A stretch of 53,507 bases of DNA, taken from the NCBI GenBank assembly GCA_934636905.1, contig CAKUBJ010000008.1:1-53507 (forward strand). Direction: 5' to 3'. Origin of the DNA: an uncultured Dysosmobacter sp. Lineage in GTDB: Bacteria; Bacillota; Clostridia; Oscillospirales; Oscillospiraceae. Below the pieces are notes generated by a model. That model did no database searches. It worked only from the letters and a program-made list of their open reading frames with translations, and was not told the origin of the DNA. This document shows, one piece after another, positions 35,082 through 43,229 of this stretch. Each line of letters starts with the position of its first letter. Within the stretch, counting starts at the first letter, position 1. A program made the position numbers and the translations under genes.

Positions 35082-35095
35082 TGTGCATAAGCACA
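35082..35095. promoter_or_regulatory. Probable LacI-family operator
   Basis: TGTGCATAAGCACA is an inverted repeat with five-base arms two bases after the -10 box, covering the start site. The position is classic for repression by the divergent LacI-type regulator. Confidence 0.65.
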
Positions 35096-35134
35096 TGAAG
35101 AAACAAATGCACAAATTCAAAACGGAGGACGCCT

Positions 35135-35920
35135 ATGAAATTTTCAAGATGCGCCTGCATTGAACCGCTGTACAGCGAACTGCCCTTTCTGGAGCGCTTC
35201 CAGGCCGCAAAGGACGACGGCTTCGACTTCGTGGAATTCTGGAGCTGGACGGACAAGGATCTGGATGCGGTGAAGGACGCCGCCGGGAAAGCCGGAATCT
35301 CCATTGCCGGCTTCAACGGGGACGCGGAGTTGTCCATGATTGACCCCGACACCAAAGAGGCCTACATCGCCTTTGTCCGCAAATCCGCTGCCGCAGCCCA
35401 GAAGGCGGGCGCCTGCAGCGTCACCATCCACTCCAACGGCCTTGGGGACGGCGGGCTGGTGATCCGGGACTACGCGGAACTCAGTGATACGGTGAAACTC
35501 TGCACCATGTATGAAAATCTGAAGGCCTGCGCCCGGATTGCGGAGGAAACCGGCATCCGCATGAATCTGGAGCCGCTGAACATCACCACCGACCATGTGG
35601 GCAATTACCTTGCCACCACCAGAATGGCGGCGGAACTGACCGCCATGGTAGGCTCCCCCATGCTGAAGGTGCTCTACGACGTCTACCATATGCAGCTGAA
35701 CGAGGGCAGTCTCTGCGACACCATCCGGGCCTATGCCGGCCAGATTGGCCACATCCATGTGGCAGACGCCCCCGGCCGCCACGAGCCGGGAACCGGCGAA
35801 ATCAACTACGCCAACGTGTTTGCCTGTCTGGAGGAGGCGGGCTACACCGGCCTCATCGGTTACGAACTCTTTCCCAAAACCACAACTGCCGAAGCCGTTA
35901 AGGCGATTATGGCAGTGTAA
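35135..35920 (+). CDS. Sugar phosphate isomerase/epimerase, hydroxypyruvate isomerase-like
   Basis: 261 residues, the usual size of hydroxypyruvate isomerase. TIM barrel of the AP-endonuclease-2 fold: FLERFQAAKDDGFDFVEFW, GFNGD, RMNLEPLN with the metal-binding Glu, VLYDVYHMQ, GHIHVADAPGRHEPGTGEINY, YTGLIGYELFP. The ADAPGRHEPGTGEI stretch is the strongest hint at the Hyi subgroup, which interconverts hydroxypyruvate and tartronate semialdehyde; related ketose 3-epimerases and inositol-pathway isomerases share the fold. CGGAGG precedes ATG at 35135. Operon with the inositol-dehydrogenase-like gene 21 bases downstream, under a LacI-type operator. Confidence 0.8.
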   Translation: MKFSRCACIEPLYSELPFLERFQAAKDDGFDFVEFWSWTDKDLDAVKDAAGKAGISIAGFNGDAELSMIDPDTKEAYIAFVRKSAAAAQKAGACSVTIHSNGLGDGGLVIRDYAELSDTVKLCTMYENLKACARIAEETGIRMNLEPLNITTDHVGNYLATTRMAAELTAMVGSPMLKVLYDVYHMQLNEGSLCDTIRAYAGQIGHIHVADAPGRHEPGTGEINYANVFACLEEAGYTGLIGYELFPKTTTAEAVKAIMAV

Positions 35921-35941
35921 AAATTACAGGAGGTTCTCTTT

Positions 35942-36940
35942 ATGAAAGCTGGCATTATCGGCGCCGGCCGCATCGGCAAGGTACACGCGAAGAACATTAC
36001 CTGTTTTGTCCCCGAACTGGAAATCAAAACCGTGGCGGATCCCTTCATGAATCCGGAGACAGAAGCCCTGCTTCACGGCTATGGCATTCAGAATACCACA
36101 AAGGATGCCGCCGAGATCATCAACGATCCTGAAATCGAAGCGGTGCTCATCTGCTCCTCCACCGATACCCACGCCGATTTCATCATGCAGGCTGCCAAGG
36201 CCGGCAAGCACATCTTCTGCGAAAAGCCCATTGATTATGACATTGACCGGGTGCGGCAGGCCATTCAGGCTGCGCAGGATGCCGGCGTCAAACTGCAGAT
36301 CGGCTTCTGCCGCCGGTTCGACCACAACCACCGGGCCGTTTATGACATGGTGCGCGCCGGCAAGGTGGGCGATGTGAACCTCATCAAGATCAGTTCCCGG
36401 GATCCCGAGCCTCCCTCCATTGCCTATGTGAAGGTTTCCGGCGGCATCTTCTACGATATGATGATCCACGATTTCGACATGGCCCGCTTCCTGGCCGGCT
36501 GCGAGGTTACCGAGGTCAGCGCCTGCGGCTCCGTGCTGGTGGATCCCGCCATCGGCGAGGCAGGGGACATCGATACCGCCGTGGTAACCCTGAAATTTGA
36601 AAACGGCGCCATCGGCATCATTGACAACAGCCGCAGAGCCGTTTATGGCTACGATCAGCGGGTGGAGGTCTTCGGCTCCAAGGGCTGCGCCATCAACTCC
36701 AACGACATCCCCTCCACCGCAGTGTTCTGGGGAGAGGACGGCAGTGTTTCCGGCACGGCCTACAAGGTTATGTGGGATCGCTATACCGGCGCCTTCGTGG
36801 CGGAAATGCAGGCCTTTGCCAAGGCGGTTATGAACGACGAGGAGACGCCGGTTACCGGCATGGACGGCCTGTACCCCGTCCTGATGGCCGCTGCTGCCGC
36901 GAAGTCTCTGAAGGAAGGCCATCCCGTCCGCATTCAGTGA
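35942..36940 (+). CDS. iolG: Gfo/Idh/MocA oxidoreductase, inositol 2-dehydrogenase-like
   Basis: 332 residues, normal for inositol 2-dehydrogenase. N-terminal Rossmann domain with GIIGAGRIGKVHAKNI, then CEKPIDYD with the conserved EKP lysine, and QIGFCRRFDHNHRAV. The C-terminal domain has SGGIFYDMMIHDFDMARFL, where the catalytic Asp/His pair of this family lies (HDFDM). Oxidises a cyclitol or sugar hydroxyl with NAD(P). AGGAGG precedes ATG. Together with the isomerase-like gene it forms a small catabolic operon; iolG is the best name, but other polyol substrates are possible since no other iol genes are present. Confidence 0.82.
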   Translation: MKAGIIGAGRIGKVHAKNITCFVPELEIKTVADPFMNPETEALLHGYGIQNTTKDAAEIINDPEIEAVLICSSTDTHADFIMQAAKAGKHIFCEKPIDYDIDRVRQAIQAAQDAGVKLQIGFCRRFDHNHRAVYDMVRAGKVGDVNLIKISSRDPEPPSIAYVKVSGGIFYDMMIHDFDMARFLAGCEVTEVSACGSVLVDPAIGEAGDIDTAVVTLKFENGAIGIIDNSRRAVYGYDQRVEVFGSKGCAINSNDIPSTAVFWGEDGSVSGTAYKVMWDRYTGAFVAEMQAFAKAVMNDEETPVTGMDGLYPVLMAAAAAKSLKEGHPVRIQ

Positions 36941-36976
36941 TCTTCCCGGGATACAAACTGCAAAATCTACCAGAGA

Positions 36977-37006
36977 ACTCCGGCGGACGATTGTCCGCCG
37001 GGGTTT
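36977..37006 (+). repeat. Terminator hairpin and direct repeat 1 flanking repeat copy C
   Basis: Contains CCGGCGGAC/GTCCGCCGG (36980-36988 with 36993-37001), the natural terminator of the iolG-like gene. The 30-base unit recurs at 37389 with one substitution. Confidence 0.85.
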
Positions 37007-37388
37007 GAGACTGTCGATAAAGTGGTGAGTTTTCTGCGGCGGTAAGGCAGGGCAGCCGTCAGCGGCTCTGCCGCCTACGGATGCCGCGTACCCCTTGCGG
37101 GTAAAGGGTGTGCGCGGGACTGCGCCCGCAGGCGCGTTTCGGAGCGCAACCGCCGCAAAGCTGCGGCACTTGGCGCGTAGATAACCCAAGAAGGGATACA
37201 CCGTCGCGGCATTACGATTTGCGGCTTTTTTGCTGCAAATCGTGCCGCTTTCTCGAAACAGCCTTGCTTCTTCTGCCGCTGGCAGCGCGGCGGCTGTTTC
37301 CCTGCGCCATTAAAATCTATAGTTTTCAGAACTTTATAAAGTTCTGAAAACTGACTCAGCGGGGCGAAAAGACTTTTTCGACACGCTG
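37007..37388 (+). repeat. Dispersed terminator-associated repeat, copy C (longest copy, both ends)
   Basis: 382 bases between two copies of the same terminator. Ends: GAGACTGTCGATAAAGTGG at the left and CTTTTTCGACACGCTG at the right; TGTCGATAAAGT (37012-37023) and the reverse complement of 37372-37383 agree in 11 of 12 bases. The first 150 bases match copy B. The last 95 bases match copy D, including TTTATAAAGTTCTGAAAACTG and GGGGCGAAAAGACTTTTTCG. Internal inverted repeats include ACGATTTGCGGC/GCTGCAAATCGT. No convincing protein is encoded. Confidence 0.9.
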
Positions 37389-37418
37389 ACTCCGGCGGAC
37401 GATTGTCCGCCGGAGTTT
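37389..37418 (+). repeat. Direct repeat 2 of the terminator, right flank of copy C
   Basis: Matches 36977-37006 at 29 of 30 positions (G to A near the end). The hairpin is intact here too and is followed by TTTCTTATAT. Confidence 0.85.
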
Positions 37419-37547
37419 CTTATATACCGGAAGCCGCCGCGCTGTACCGACAGGAAAAGCACCGGGGATACCGGAGAAAAAGGCACCTTTGGAATGGCAC
37501 CTGTCGTGCAGTCCGTATGCGTCGCCTCCGAAATCTTGTCCCGGGAC

Positions 37548-37576
37548 TTGACCCGACCGCCGTTTTGCGGTATCAT
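37548..37576 (+). promoter_or_regulatory. Sigma-A promoter of the IMP dehydrogenase gene
   Basis: TTGACC (37548-37553), 17-base spacer, TATCAT (37571-37576). The leader of about 85 bases shows no known riboswitch. Confidence 0.75.
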
Positions 37577-37666
37577 AAGCCAACTAAATTGACAGACAGG
37601 CGTGTCCACCGCCGGATTCCGTCAAAAACATATTTACATTTTTGTGATAAGAAAGAGGTAAAAGCT

Positions 37667-39178
37667 ATGGCGTATTTTTTTCAGGAGCCGTCCCATACCT
37701 TCAGCGAGTACCTGCTGGTGCCGGGCTACTCCTCTGAGAAGTGCATTCCTGCCAACGTGTCTCTGAAGACCCCGGTGGTGCGGTTCAAAAAGGGAGAGGA
37801 GTGCCCTCTGACCATGAACGTGCCCATGGTGTCCGCCGTGATGCAGGCGGTTTCCGGCGAGCAGATGGGCATTGCGCTGGCCCGGGAGGGAGGCATTGCA
37901 TTCATCTATGTGTCCCAGTCCATTGAATCTCAGGCCGCCATGGTGCGGAAGGTGAAGAATTACAAGGCCGGCTTTGTGGTCAGCGACTCCAACCTGCGGG
38001 TGACGGATACGCTGGCGGACGTGCTGGCCCTGAAAAAGAAGACGGGGCACTCCACCATGGCCGTCACGGAGGACGGCACCGGCACCGGAAAGCTGCTGGG
38101 GCTGGTCACCAGCCGGGACTACCGGGTCAGCCGCATGGATCCCTCCACCTGCGTGGCGGAGTTCATGACCCCGGCGGAAAAGGTGATTTCCGCCCCGGAG
38201 GGCACCAGCCTGAAGGAGGCCAACGACATTATCTGGGATCATAAGCTCAACGCCCTGCCCATCGTGGCGGGAGACGGCCGTCTGGTGAGTTTCGTGTTCC
38301 GCAAGGACTACGATACCCACAAGGGCAACCCGCTGGAACTGCTGGACAGCCGGAAGCGCTATGTGGTAGGCGCCGGCATCAACACCCGGGACTATGAGGA
38401 GCGGGTGCCCGCTCTGGTGGAGGCCGGCGCGGACGTGCTGGTGATGGACTCCTCTGAGGGCTATTCCTACTGGCAGAAGCACTGTCTGGAGTGGATCCGT
38501 TCCCGCTACGGCGACACGGTGAAGGTGGGCGCCGGCAACGTGGTGGACGGCGAGGGATTCCGTTTTCTGGCGGACGCCGGCGCCGACTTCGTGAAAATCG
38601 GCATTGGCGGCGGTTCCATCTGCATCACCCGGGAAACCAAGGGCATCGGCCGGGGGCAGGCCACGGCGGTGATTGACGTGGCGGCGGAGCGGGATAAGTA
38701 CTTCGAAGAAACAGGCATCTATGTGCCCATCTGCGCCGACGGCGGCATCGTGCAGGACTACCATATTACGCTGGCGCTGGCCATGGGCGCCGACTTCTGT
38801 ATGCTGGGACGGTATTTCTCCCGGTTTGACGAGTCCCCCACCAGCAAGGTGCTCATCGGCGGCAGCTACATGAAGGAATACTGGGGCGAGGGCAGTGCAC
38901 GTGCCCGGAACTGGCAGCGCTACGATTTGGGCGGCGCCGCCAAGCTGAGTTTTGAAGAGGGCGTGGACTCCTATGTCCCCTATGCCGGCGCTCTGGCAGA
39001 CGGCATGGCCGCTACGCTGGCGAAGGTGCGCTCCACCATGTGCAACTGCGGCGCCCTGACCATCCCGGAACTGCGGGCAAAGGCCAAGCTGACCCTTGTT
39101 TCCGCCACCTCCATCGTGGAGGGCGGCGCCCACGACGTGCTGCTGAAGGATACCACCAGCGGCAATCAGCGCAGCTGA
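37667..39178 (+). CDS. guaB: IMP dehydrogenase
   Basis: 503 residues from ATG at 37667 (AAGAGG upstream). Oxidises IMP to XMP with NAD, the first committed step to GMP. Seen: [30 protein letters not shown] at the N-terminus, two CBS regions (about 95-225, e.g. [23 protein letters not shown]), [29 protein letters not shown], and the catalytic loop [18 protein letters not shown] with C319. The loop has the extra GG and the RETKG flap found in a clostridial subgroup and differs from the commoner GPGSICTTR. Its last 57 coding bases are part of a 61-bp unit repeated 205 bases further on. Confidence 0.93.
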   Translation: MAYFFQEPSHTFSEYLLVPGYSSEKCIPANVSLKTPVVRFKKGEECPLTMNVPMVSAVMQAVSGEQMGIALAREGGIAFIYVSQSIESQAAMVRKVKNYKAGFVVSDSNLRVTDTLADVLALKKKTGHSTMAVTEDGTGTGKLLGLVTSRDYRVSRMDPSTCVAEFMTPAEKVISAPEGTSLKEANDIIWDHKLNALPIVAGDGRLVSFVFRKDYDTHKGNPLELLDSRKRYVVGAGINTRDYEERVPALVEAGADVLVMDSSEGYSYWQKHCLEWIRSRYGDTVKVGAGNVVDGEGFRFLADAGADFVKIGIGGGSICITRETKGIGRGQATAVIDVAAERDKYFEETGIYVPICADGGIVQDYHITLALAMGADFCMLGRYFSRFDESPTSKVLIGGSYMKEYWGEGSARARNWQRYDLGGAAKLSFEEGVDSYVPYAGALADGMAATLAKVRSTMCNCGALTIPELRAKAKLTLVSATSIVEGGAHDVLLKDTTSGNQRS

Positions 39179-39387
39179 GAACTGCGGTGCTTTGAACCGC
39201 CCTCCACGTCCCGCGCGTCAGCGCGTACAGGCAATCTGCGGAGCGGATTCCTGAAATGGGCGGGCTTTGCCTGCCCATTTGAGTGCCATGCGGGGTTCCC
39301 CACGCGTCACCGGCGCGTGGGGTGCAGGCGGCGCCCACGACGTGCTGCTGAAGGATACCACCAGCGGCAACCAGCGCAGCTGAGAAC
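39122..39387 (+). repeat. 61-bp duplication of the guaB 3' end flanking a 144-bp insert
   Basis: 39122-39182 and 39327-39387 agree in 60 of 61 bases. The first copy is the functional end of guaB including its stop; the second is a non-coding echo. The 144 bases between them (39183-39326) are GC-rich with small hairpins (GGCGGGCTTTGCCTGCCC-like and CACGCGTCACCGGCGCGTG-like) and encode nothing I recognise. From 39388 to 39491 nothing is recognised either. Confidence 0.85.
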
Positions 39388-39491
39388 CGGCGGCCTGAGT
39401 CAGGCGGCTGGAATGGATACGGGAAAGGGATGCCTGCAAGGCGCAGGCGGAAGCGGCCGCGAAGACGGAGCCGCTTCGTGACTGACAGCAG

Positions 39492-39520
39492 AACCGCCCG
39501 GGCAACTCGCCCGGGCGGTT
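39492..39520 (+). terminator. Terminator downstream of guaB
   Basis: Perfect 12-bp stem AACCGCCCGGGC/GCCCGGGCGGTT followed by TTAG. It sits 314 bases after the guaB stop, apparently displaced by the duplication. Confidence 0.8.
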
Positions 39521-39591
39521 TTAGTCAAACGGCAGAGTTTGCATGGAGAAGGTACGCGGTAAACGGAGATTTACGGAGGGGTGAAAAGAAG

Positions 39592-40620
39592 ATGTGCAGG
39601 AATATCGCCATCGTCAGTTTGTCAAGCGGGACGATAGGAGAGGATTTTGTCAGGCACGAGGTGGATTTGGGAATCCGAAGGCTCCATGACCTGGGGATGA
39701 ATGTTCAATTCATGCCCCATGCCCTGAAGGGTATGGACTATGTCAGAACCCATCCCGCAGAGCGTGCCGCTGACCTGCTGCAGGCTCTGCGGGACCCGGC
39801 GATTGATATGATTCTCTGTGCAATTGGTGGAGATGATACATATCGCTTGTTGCCTTTCCTGTTTGAACATAATGAACTGGCAGATGCAGCCTCCGATAAA
39901 GTATTTCTTGGTTTTTCTGATACGACGATCAATCATTTTATGCTCCATAAGGTTGAAATGAAAACGTTCTATGGGCAGTCTTTCCTTGCGGACGTCTGTG
40001 AACTGGACAAAGATATGCTCCCATATACAAAAAAGTATTTTGAAGAGCTGATCAATACCGGAACCATCAAAAAAGTGAGGCCCAGCGGCGTCTGGTATGA
40101 GGGAAGAACGGATTTTGGCACGGATCAGCTTGGCACTCCGCTGAAATCCCATACGGATCATGGCTTTGAATTGCTGCAGGGCGCTCCTGCTTTTTCGGGA
40201 GAGATTCTTGGCGGTTGTATTGATTCCATTTATGATTTTTTCAATGGAGAACGCTATGCGGATATGCCGCTTCTCTGCAGGAAGTACAGCCTCTTCCCGG
40301 CAACGGAGGAGTGGAGCGGGAAGATTCTTCTGCTGGAATCCAGTGAAGAGAAAATGCAGCCTGAAAAATACAGGAACGCAGTGCTTGCGCTGAAAGAAAC
40401 CGGCATTTTTGACGTGATTTCAGGTGTTCTTGTGGGCAAACCCATGGATGAAGCCTATGCGCAGGAATACAGCCGGATCCTGACGGACACAATCCGGCGC
40501 CCCGACCTGCCCATAGTGTGCAATATCAATATCGGACACGCACAGCCCCGCTGCATCATTCCCTTTGGCGTTAAGGCCACGGTCAATGCGGAGGAGCAGG
40601 TAATCCGGTTTGCAGACTGA
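39592..40620 (+). CDS. S66-family peptidase, LD-carboxypeptidase/MccF-like
   Basis: 342 residues from ATG at 39592. N-terminal domain with IAIVSLSSGTIGEDF, AIGGDDTYRLLPFL and nucleophile S109 in FLGFSDTTINH. The C-terminal domain has LLLESSEEKM with the catalytic Glu region and NINIGHAQPRCIIPFG with the catalytic His. Known: LD-carboxypeptidases trim murein tetrapeptides in the cytoplasm; MccF relatives cleave the microcin C warhead and give immunity. The GGDDTYR and FSDTT stretches resemble MccF-like members. The gene is visibly richer in A and T than its neighbours and lies between two repeat structures, suggesting recent acquisition. Confidence 0.85.
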   Translation: MCRNIAIVSLSSGTIGEDFVRHEVDLGIRRLHDLGMNVQFMPHALKGMDYVRTHPAERAADLLQALRDPAIDMILCAIGGDDTYRLLPFLFEHNELADAASDKVFLGFSDTTINHFMLHKVEMKTFYGQSFLADVCELDKDMLPYTKKYFEELINTGTIKKVRPSGVWYEGRTDFGTDQLGTPLKSHTDHGFELLQGAPAFSGEILGGCIDSIYDFFNGERYADMPLLCRKYSLFPATEEWSGKILLLESSEEKMQPEKYRNAVLALKETGIFDVISGVLVGKPMDEAYAQEYSRILTDTIRRPDLPIVCNINIGHAQPRCIIPFGVKATVNAEEQVIRFAD

Positions 40621-40640
40621 GAGAGAACCTCCGGCTCAGA

Positions 40641-40683
40641 TGAAATCCCCCATACGCAGATGGTTTCTGCGTAAGGGGGATTC
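40641..40683 (+). repeat. Terminator hairpin and direct repeat 1 flanking repeat copy D
   Basis: AATCCCCC…TACGCAG pairs with CTGCGTA…GGGGGATT. It follows the S66 gene stop by 20 bases and is its natural terminator. The 43-base unit is repeated without change at 40844. Confidence 0.9.
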
Positions 40684-40843
40684 GAGACTGTCGATAAAGT
40701 GGTAAGTTTTCTTCAACGGTAAGGAAGGGTGTGCGCGGGAAACCCAAGAAGGGTGTCCTGCGCCATTAAAATTTGCAGTTTTCAGAACTTTTATAAAGTT
40801 CTGAAAACTGGCTCAGCGGGGCGAAAAGACTTTTTCGACACGC
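40684..40843 (+). repeat. Dispersed terminator-associated repeat, copy D (short, both ends)
   Basis: 160 bases: GAGACTGTCGATAAAGTGG at the left, CTTTTTCGACACGCTG at the right, with 11 of 12 terminal bases inverted (40689-40700 against 40829-40840). Compared with copy C it lacks most of the middle but keeps AAACCCAAGAAGGG, CCTGCGCCATTAAAAT and the TTATAAAGTTCTGAAAACTG hairpin. Non-coding. Confidence 0.9.
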
Positions 40844-40886
40844 TGAAATCCCCCATACGCAGATGGTTTCTGCGTAAGGGGGATTC
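40844..40886 (+). repeat. Direct repeat 2 of the terminator, right flank of copy D
   Basis: Identical over 43 bases to 40641-40683. CACGCTGAAA before it and TTTTCAGCGTG after it extend the stem, making a long compound hairpin that can also terminate the minus-strand gene ending at 40926. Confidence 0.9.
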
Positions 40887-40925
40887 TTTTCAGCGTGTGC
40901 CGCGCCTGGCGGCGCCCCGCCGACA

Positions 40926-42296
40926 TTATTTGGCTTCGATGGCGGCGGATACTTTGGCTTCCCCGGAAGATGTTGGCTGGTCAGTCCAAACGCAGGCTTC
41001 ACCGGGGGCTAAGACCGCGGTCAGAACCCCCATGCTGTCATTGCCGGATGTTCCGTCCTTATCAAATACGGCGATTTTAACCTCGGTGTTGTCCGGACGG
41101 GCGAAATAGATGGTATTGAATGCTTCGGAATATTCATCCCCAAATTCGGCCTGCTCTTTACCCCAGAAGACGGTTTTCTTTACATTTTTGGGCGCCTGAT
41201 TGTCCTTCCAGTGGTGCTCGTCAATGTAGACCAGACCATCCACGGAAATCTCCATGAACACGTCACTTTCGTCATGGAACGGATCCTTATTCGCACAGCT
41301 TGTTATGTCAGAAACCGTGACTTTATGCGTATAATACGGATGGAACGTGTAGGTGTGGGAGAAATTGCCAAGCCCGTTAAGGTGCGTATCAATGAAGAAG
41401 GCCGGGTCAGACCAATATACGCCGTCATAAACGGGGCCGTCGTCAGGGTCATCCTTGATCCACGGAAGGGTGCAGGAACTGTCCGTGTGGGTATCGCCGT
41501 AGAAATGCCCCCAATCATAGTAGGTATGCCCGCTTCCGCCGGTATCGTACCGGCGATTCCAGAGTTCATCCATGGAGATCAGCTTGTAGTCATAGGCATT
41601 TGTATAGCTGCCGGAAAAATCCTCCGGCATGACGGCATTTCCGGTTATGAACCTGAAAATGATCCCGTCGCCGCCGTTTGCGCTGCGGCCGTCGTAGGCT
41701 TTTACCCCGTGCCCTGCGTCAGAGCCGATTCCGTTGGCCGAAAGGTAGATGCAGGGGCGATGACCGTCCATAATAATGGTGCCGTCAATATCGTCGGAAC
41801 CGGCGGTAATGGAACTGTCATTGCTGTACTGATACCAGTGGTTATGTGCCTGAGTTTCCATCAAATGGAGACTGCCAAACTCCGTATCGTCTTTCCGGAT
41901 CACTAAAATGCAGCCCTCCAGATCGTTTTCGTGCTTCTCAAGATTGACTGGGCCGTCATCGCGAGGGTAGTAGAAATCATATTCGATAAAATAATGCGTC
42001 AGTGTTTCCCTTACGGAAAAATACGCAGACGGGATCTGGGGATAGTTTTCAAGATTTTCCCAGTTGTTGCCTCCGTTCCAGTCGCCGTCATAGTTAAACG
42101 CAGTCGGTATATCTGCACGGGTCAGGTAGGTTTCGTTTACATCCTGATAGATGGTCGGCGCCCAATGCTCTGCCAAATTCCGGTACATTTCAGACGGGTT
42201 TTCTGCGGGAAGGTCATCCGCATCCACTGCGGCCACCGGCGCGTTCCATGCCGCGCATATCAACAGAGCCAGTAAAAATGAATACATTTTCTTCAT
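40926..42296 (-). CDS. Secreted protein of unknown function, with conserved aromatic/Asp-rich N-terminal domain
   Basis: 456 residues from ATG at 42296. Signal peptide MKKMYSFLLALLICAAWNAPVAAVDA, cleavage near residue 23, so the protein is exported. The mature part begins with LAEHWAPTIYQDVNETYLTRADIPT, then FNYDGDWNGGNNWENLENYP, HYFIEYDFYYPRD, KHENDLEGCILVIRK and METQAHNHWYQYSN, a pattern I remember from uncharacterised proteins of bacteria and fungi; it weakly recalls Vps62-like domains. A C-terminal beta-rich part ends in KVSAAIEAK with no anchor. It begins 33 bases after the stop of a metallo-hydrolase gene with no terminator between, so it may belong to the FbpABC-type operon. AT-richer than neighbours. 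Function not assigned. Confidence 0.75.
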   Translation of the reverse strand: MKKMYSFLLALLICAAWNAPVAAVDADDLPAENPSEMYRNLAEHWAPTIYQDVNETYLTRADIPTAFNYDGDWNGGNNWENLENYPQIPSAYFSVRETLTHYFIEYDFYYPRDDGPVNLEKHENDLEGCILVIRKDDTEFGSLHLMETQAHNHWYQYSNDSSITAGSDDIDGTIIMDGHRPCIYLSANGIGSDAGHGVKAYDGRSANGGDGIIFRFITGNAVMPEDFSGSYTNAYDYKLISMDELWNRRYDTGGSGHTYYDWGHFYGDTHTDSSCTLPWIKDDPDDGPVYDGVYWSDPAFFIDTHLNGLGNFSHTYTFHPYYTHKVTVSDITSCANKDPFHDESDVFMEISVDGLVYIDEHHWKDNQAPKNVKKTVFWGKEQAEFGDEYSEAFNTIYFARPDNTEVKIAVFDKDGTSGNDSMGVLTAVLAPGEACVWTDQPTSSGEAKVSAAIEAK

Positions 42297-42329
42297 GCTG
42301 ATGATCCTCACTTTCCTAATAGTACCTGA

Positions 42330-43229
42330 TTACAGGTCAAAATGCAGGGCCGGATGATTGCTTACACGCCCGTCACCATCGGGAACCGCATCTGTAATAG
42401 ACAGTGCACAGCCCCTCTCCCTCACCATCTGAATGACGGAGGCAGCAGGACAATCGTCGGTACGGGTGTTGGATACGGAGATCACCACCGTCTTCGGATC
42501 CAGCATATCCAGCAGGTGGGGGGTAACGGAATCCCGATGGCCGTGGTGGGGCAGCTTGACAAGGGTGCAGGGGGGAATTTCGTGCTTTTCCCAACAGGCG
42601 GCATACATATCGCCGGGCAGTTCCACGGCGGTGCTGCCGCAGGTCAGCCGCAGGCGGATGCTGGTGTTGTTGATGAAGCCGTCCAGTTCCTCCAGCTCAC
42701 CGTTGTCCGCCCGCCCTTCCAGCACATTCTGCCAGATGGCGGCCTGACGCAGAAAAATGGGCGGTGCTTCCAGAAAGATTTCCACTGTCAGCTCCGGCGT
42801 CAGGGAACAGAGTCCGGGCACCGCCGACGTGATTTCGGCGCCCTGCGCCTCCAGTGATGCCAGTGCCTTCAGGCAGATGTTCAGGGATTCCAGCAGGCAC
42901 CGCGCCCCGGCGGAAAATTCCGGGGGCACCGGCACCTGCCTGCCCCAGAATTCCCGGGGCGGCAGATAATTTCCACAGAATTTCTCCACACGAACCGTCT
43001 GCAGCAGCTCCGTCAGCCCGCCGCTGTGATCCCGGTGGAGGTGAGTCAGTATCAGCAGATCCAGCTTCTCGATACCCTCCCGCCGGAGAAACTCCCCGGC
43101 GGAGATCCGCTGAGAACCTGGGCCGCCATCGCCCACGGTCATATCCCCGCAATCCACCAGCATGGCAAAGCTGCCGCTGCGCACCAGAATGGCATCGCCA
43201 TAACCTACGTTGATAAAATCAAGCGTCAT
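42330..43229 (-). CDS. MBL-fold metallo-hydrolase, ComEC/Rec2-like domain, stand-alone
   Basis: 299 residues. Metallo-beta-lactamase fold with LVDCGDM, the metal motif LILTHLHRDHSGGL (HxHxDH), VELPGDM and LPHHGHRDSVTPHLL, as in the C-terminal nuclease-like domain of ComEC; here it stands alone without membrane segments or export signal. Such proteins hydrolyse phosphodiesters or similar bonds. Its first 11 bases overlap the end of the ATPase gene upstream, so translation is coupled to a transporter operon. Inference: it may process the imported compound, for example a phosphate ester. Confidence 0.85.
   Translation of the reverse strand: MTLDFINVGYGDAILVRSGSFAMLVDCGDMTVGDGGPGSQRISAGEFLRREGIEKLDLLILTHLHRDHSGGLTELLQTVRVEKFCGNYLPPREFWGRQVPVPPEFSAGARCLLESLNICLKALASLEAQGAEITSAVPGLCSLTPELTVEIFLEAPPIFLRQAAIWQNVLEGRADNGELEELDGFINNTSIRLRLTCGSTAVELPGDMYAACWEKHEIPPCTLVKLPHHGHRDSVTPHLLDMLDPKTVVISVSNTRTDDCPAASVIQMVRERGCALSITDAVPDGDGRVSNHPALHFDL

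Noticed and set aside
37108..37201. Short peptide (with FIDSLK and GCPALP) readable on the minus strand of repeat copies B and C
   Set aside because: The frame exists because the repeats are similar. It has no ribosome site, it is absent from copy D and its ends are not conserved, so it is a property of the repeat and not a protein.
36980..40886. Regularly recurring hairpins as a CRISPR array
   Set aside because: Repeats are far apart, of different sequence and tied to terminators; there are no short regular spacers and no cas genes.
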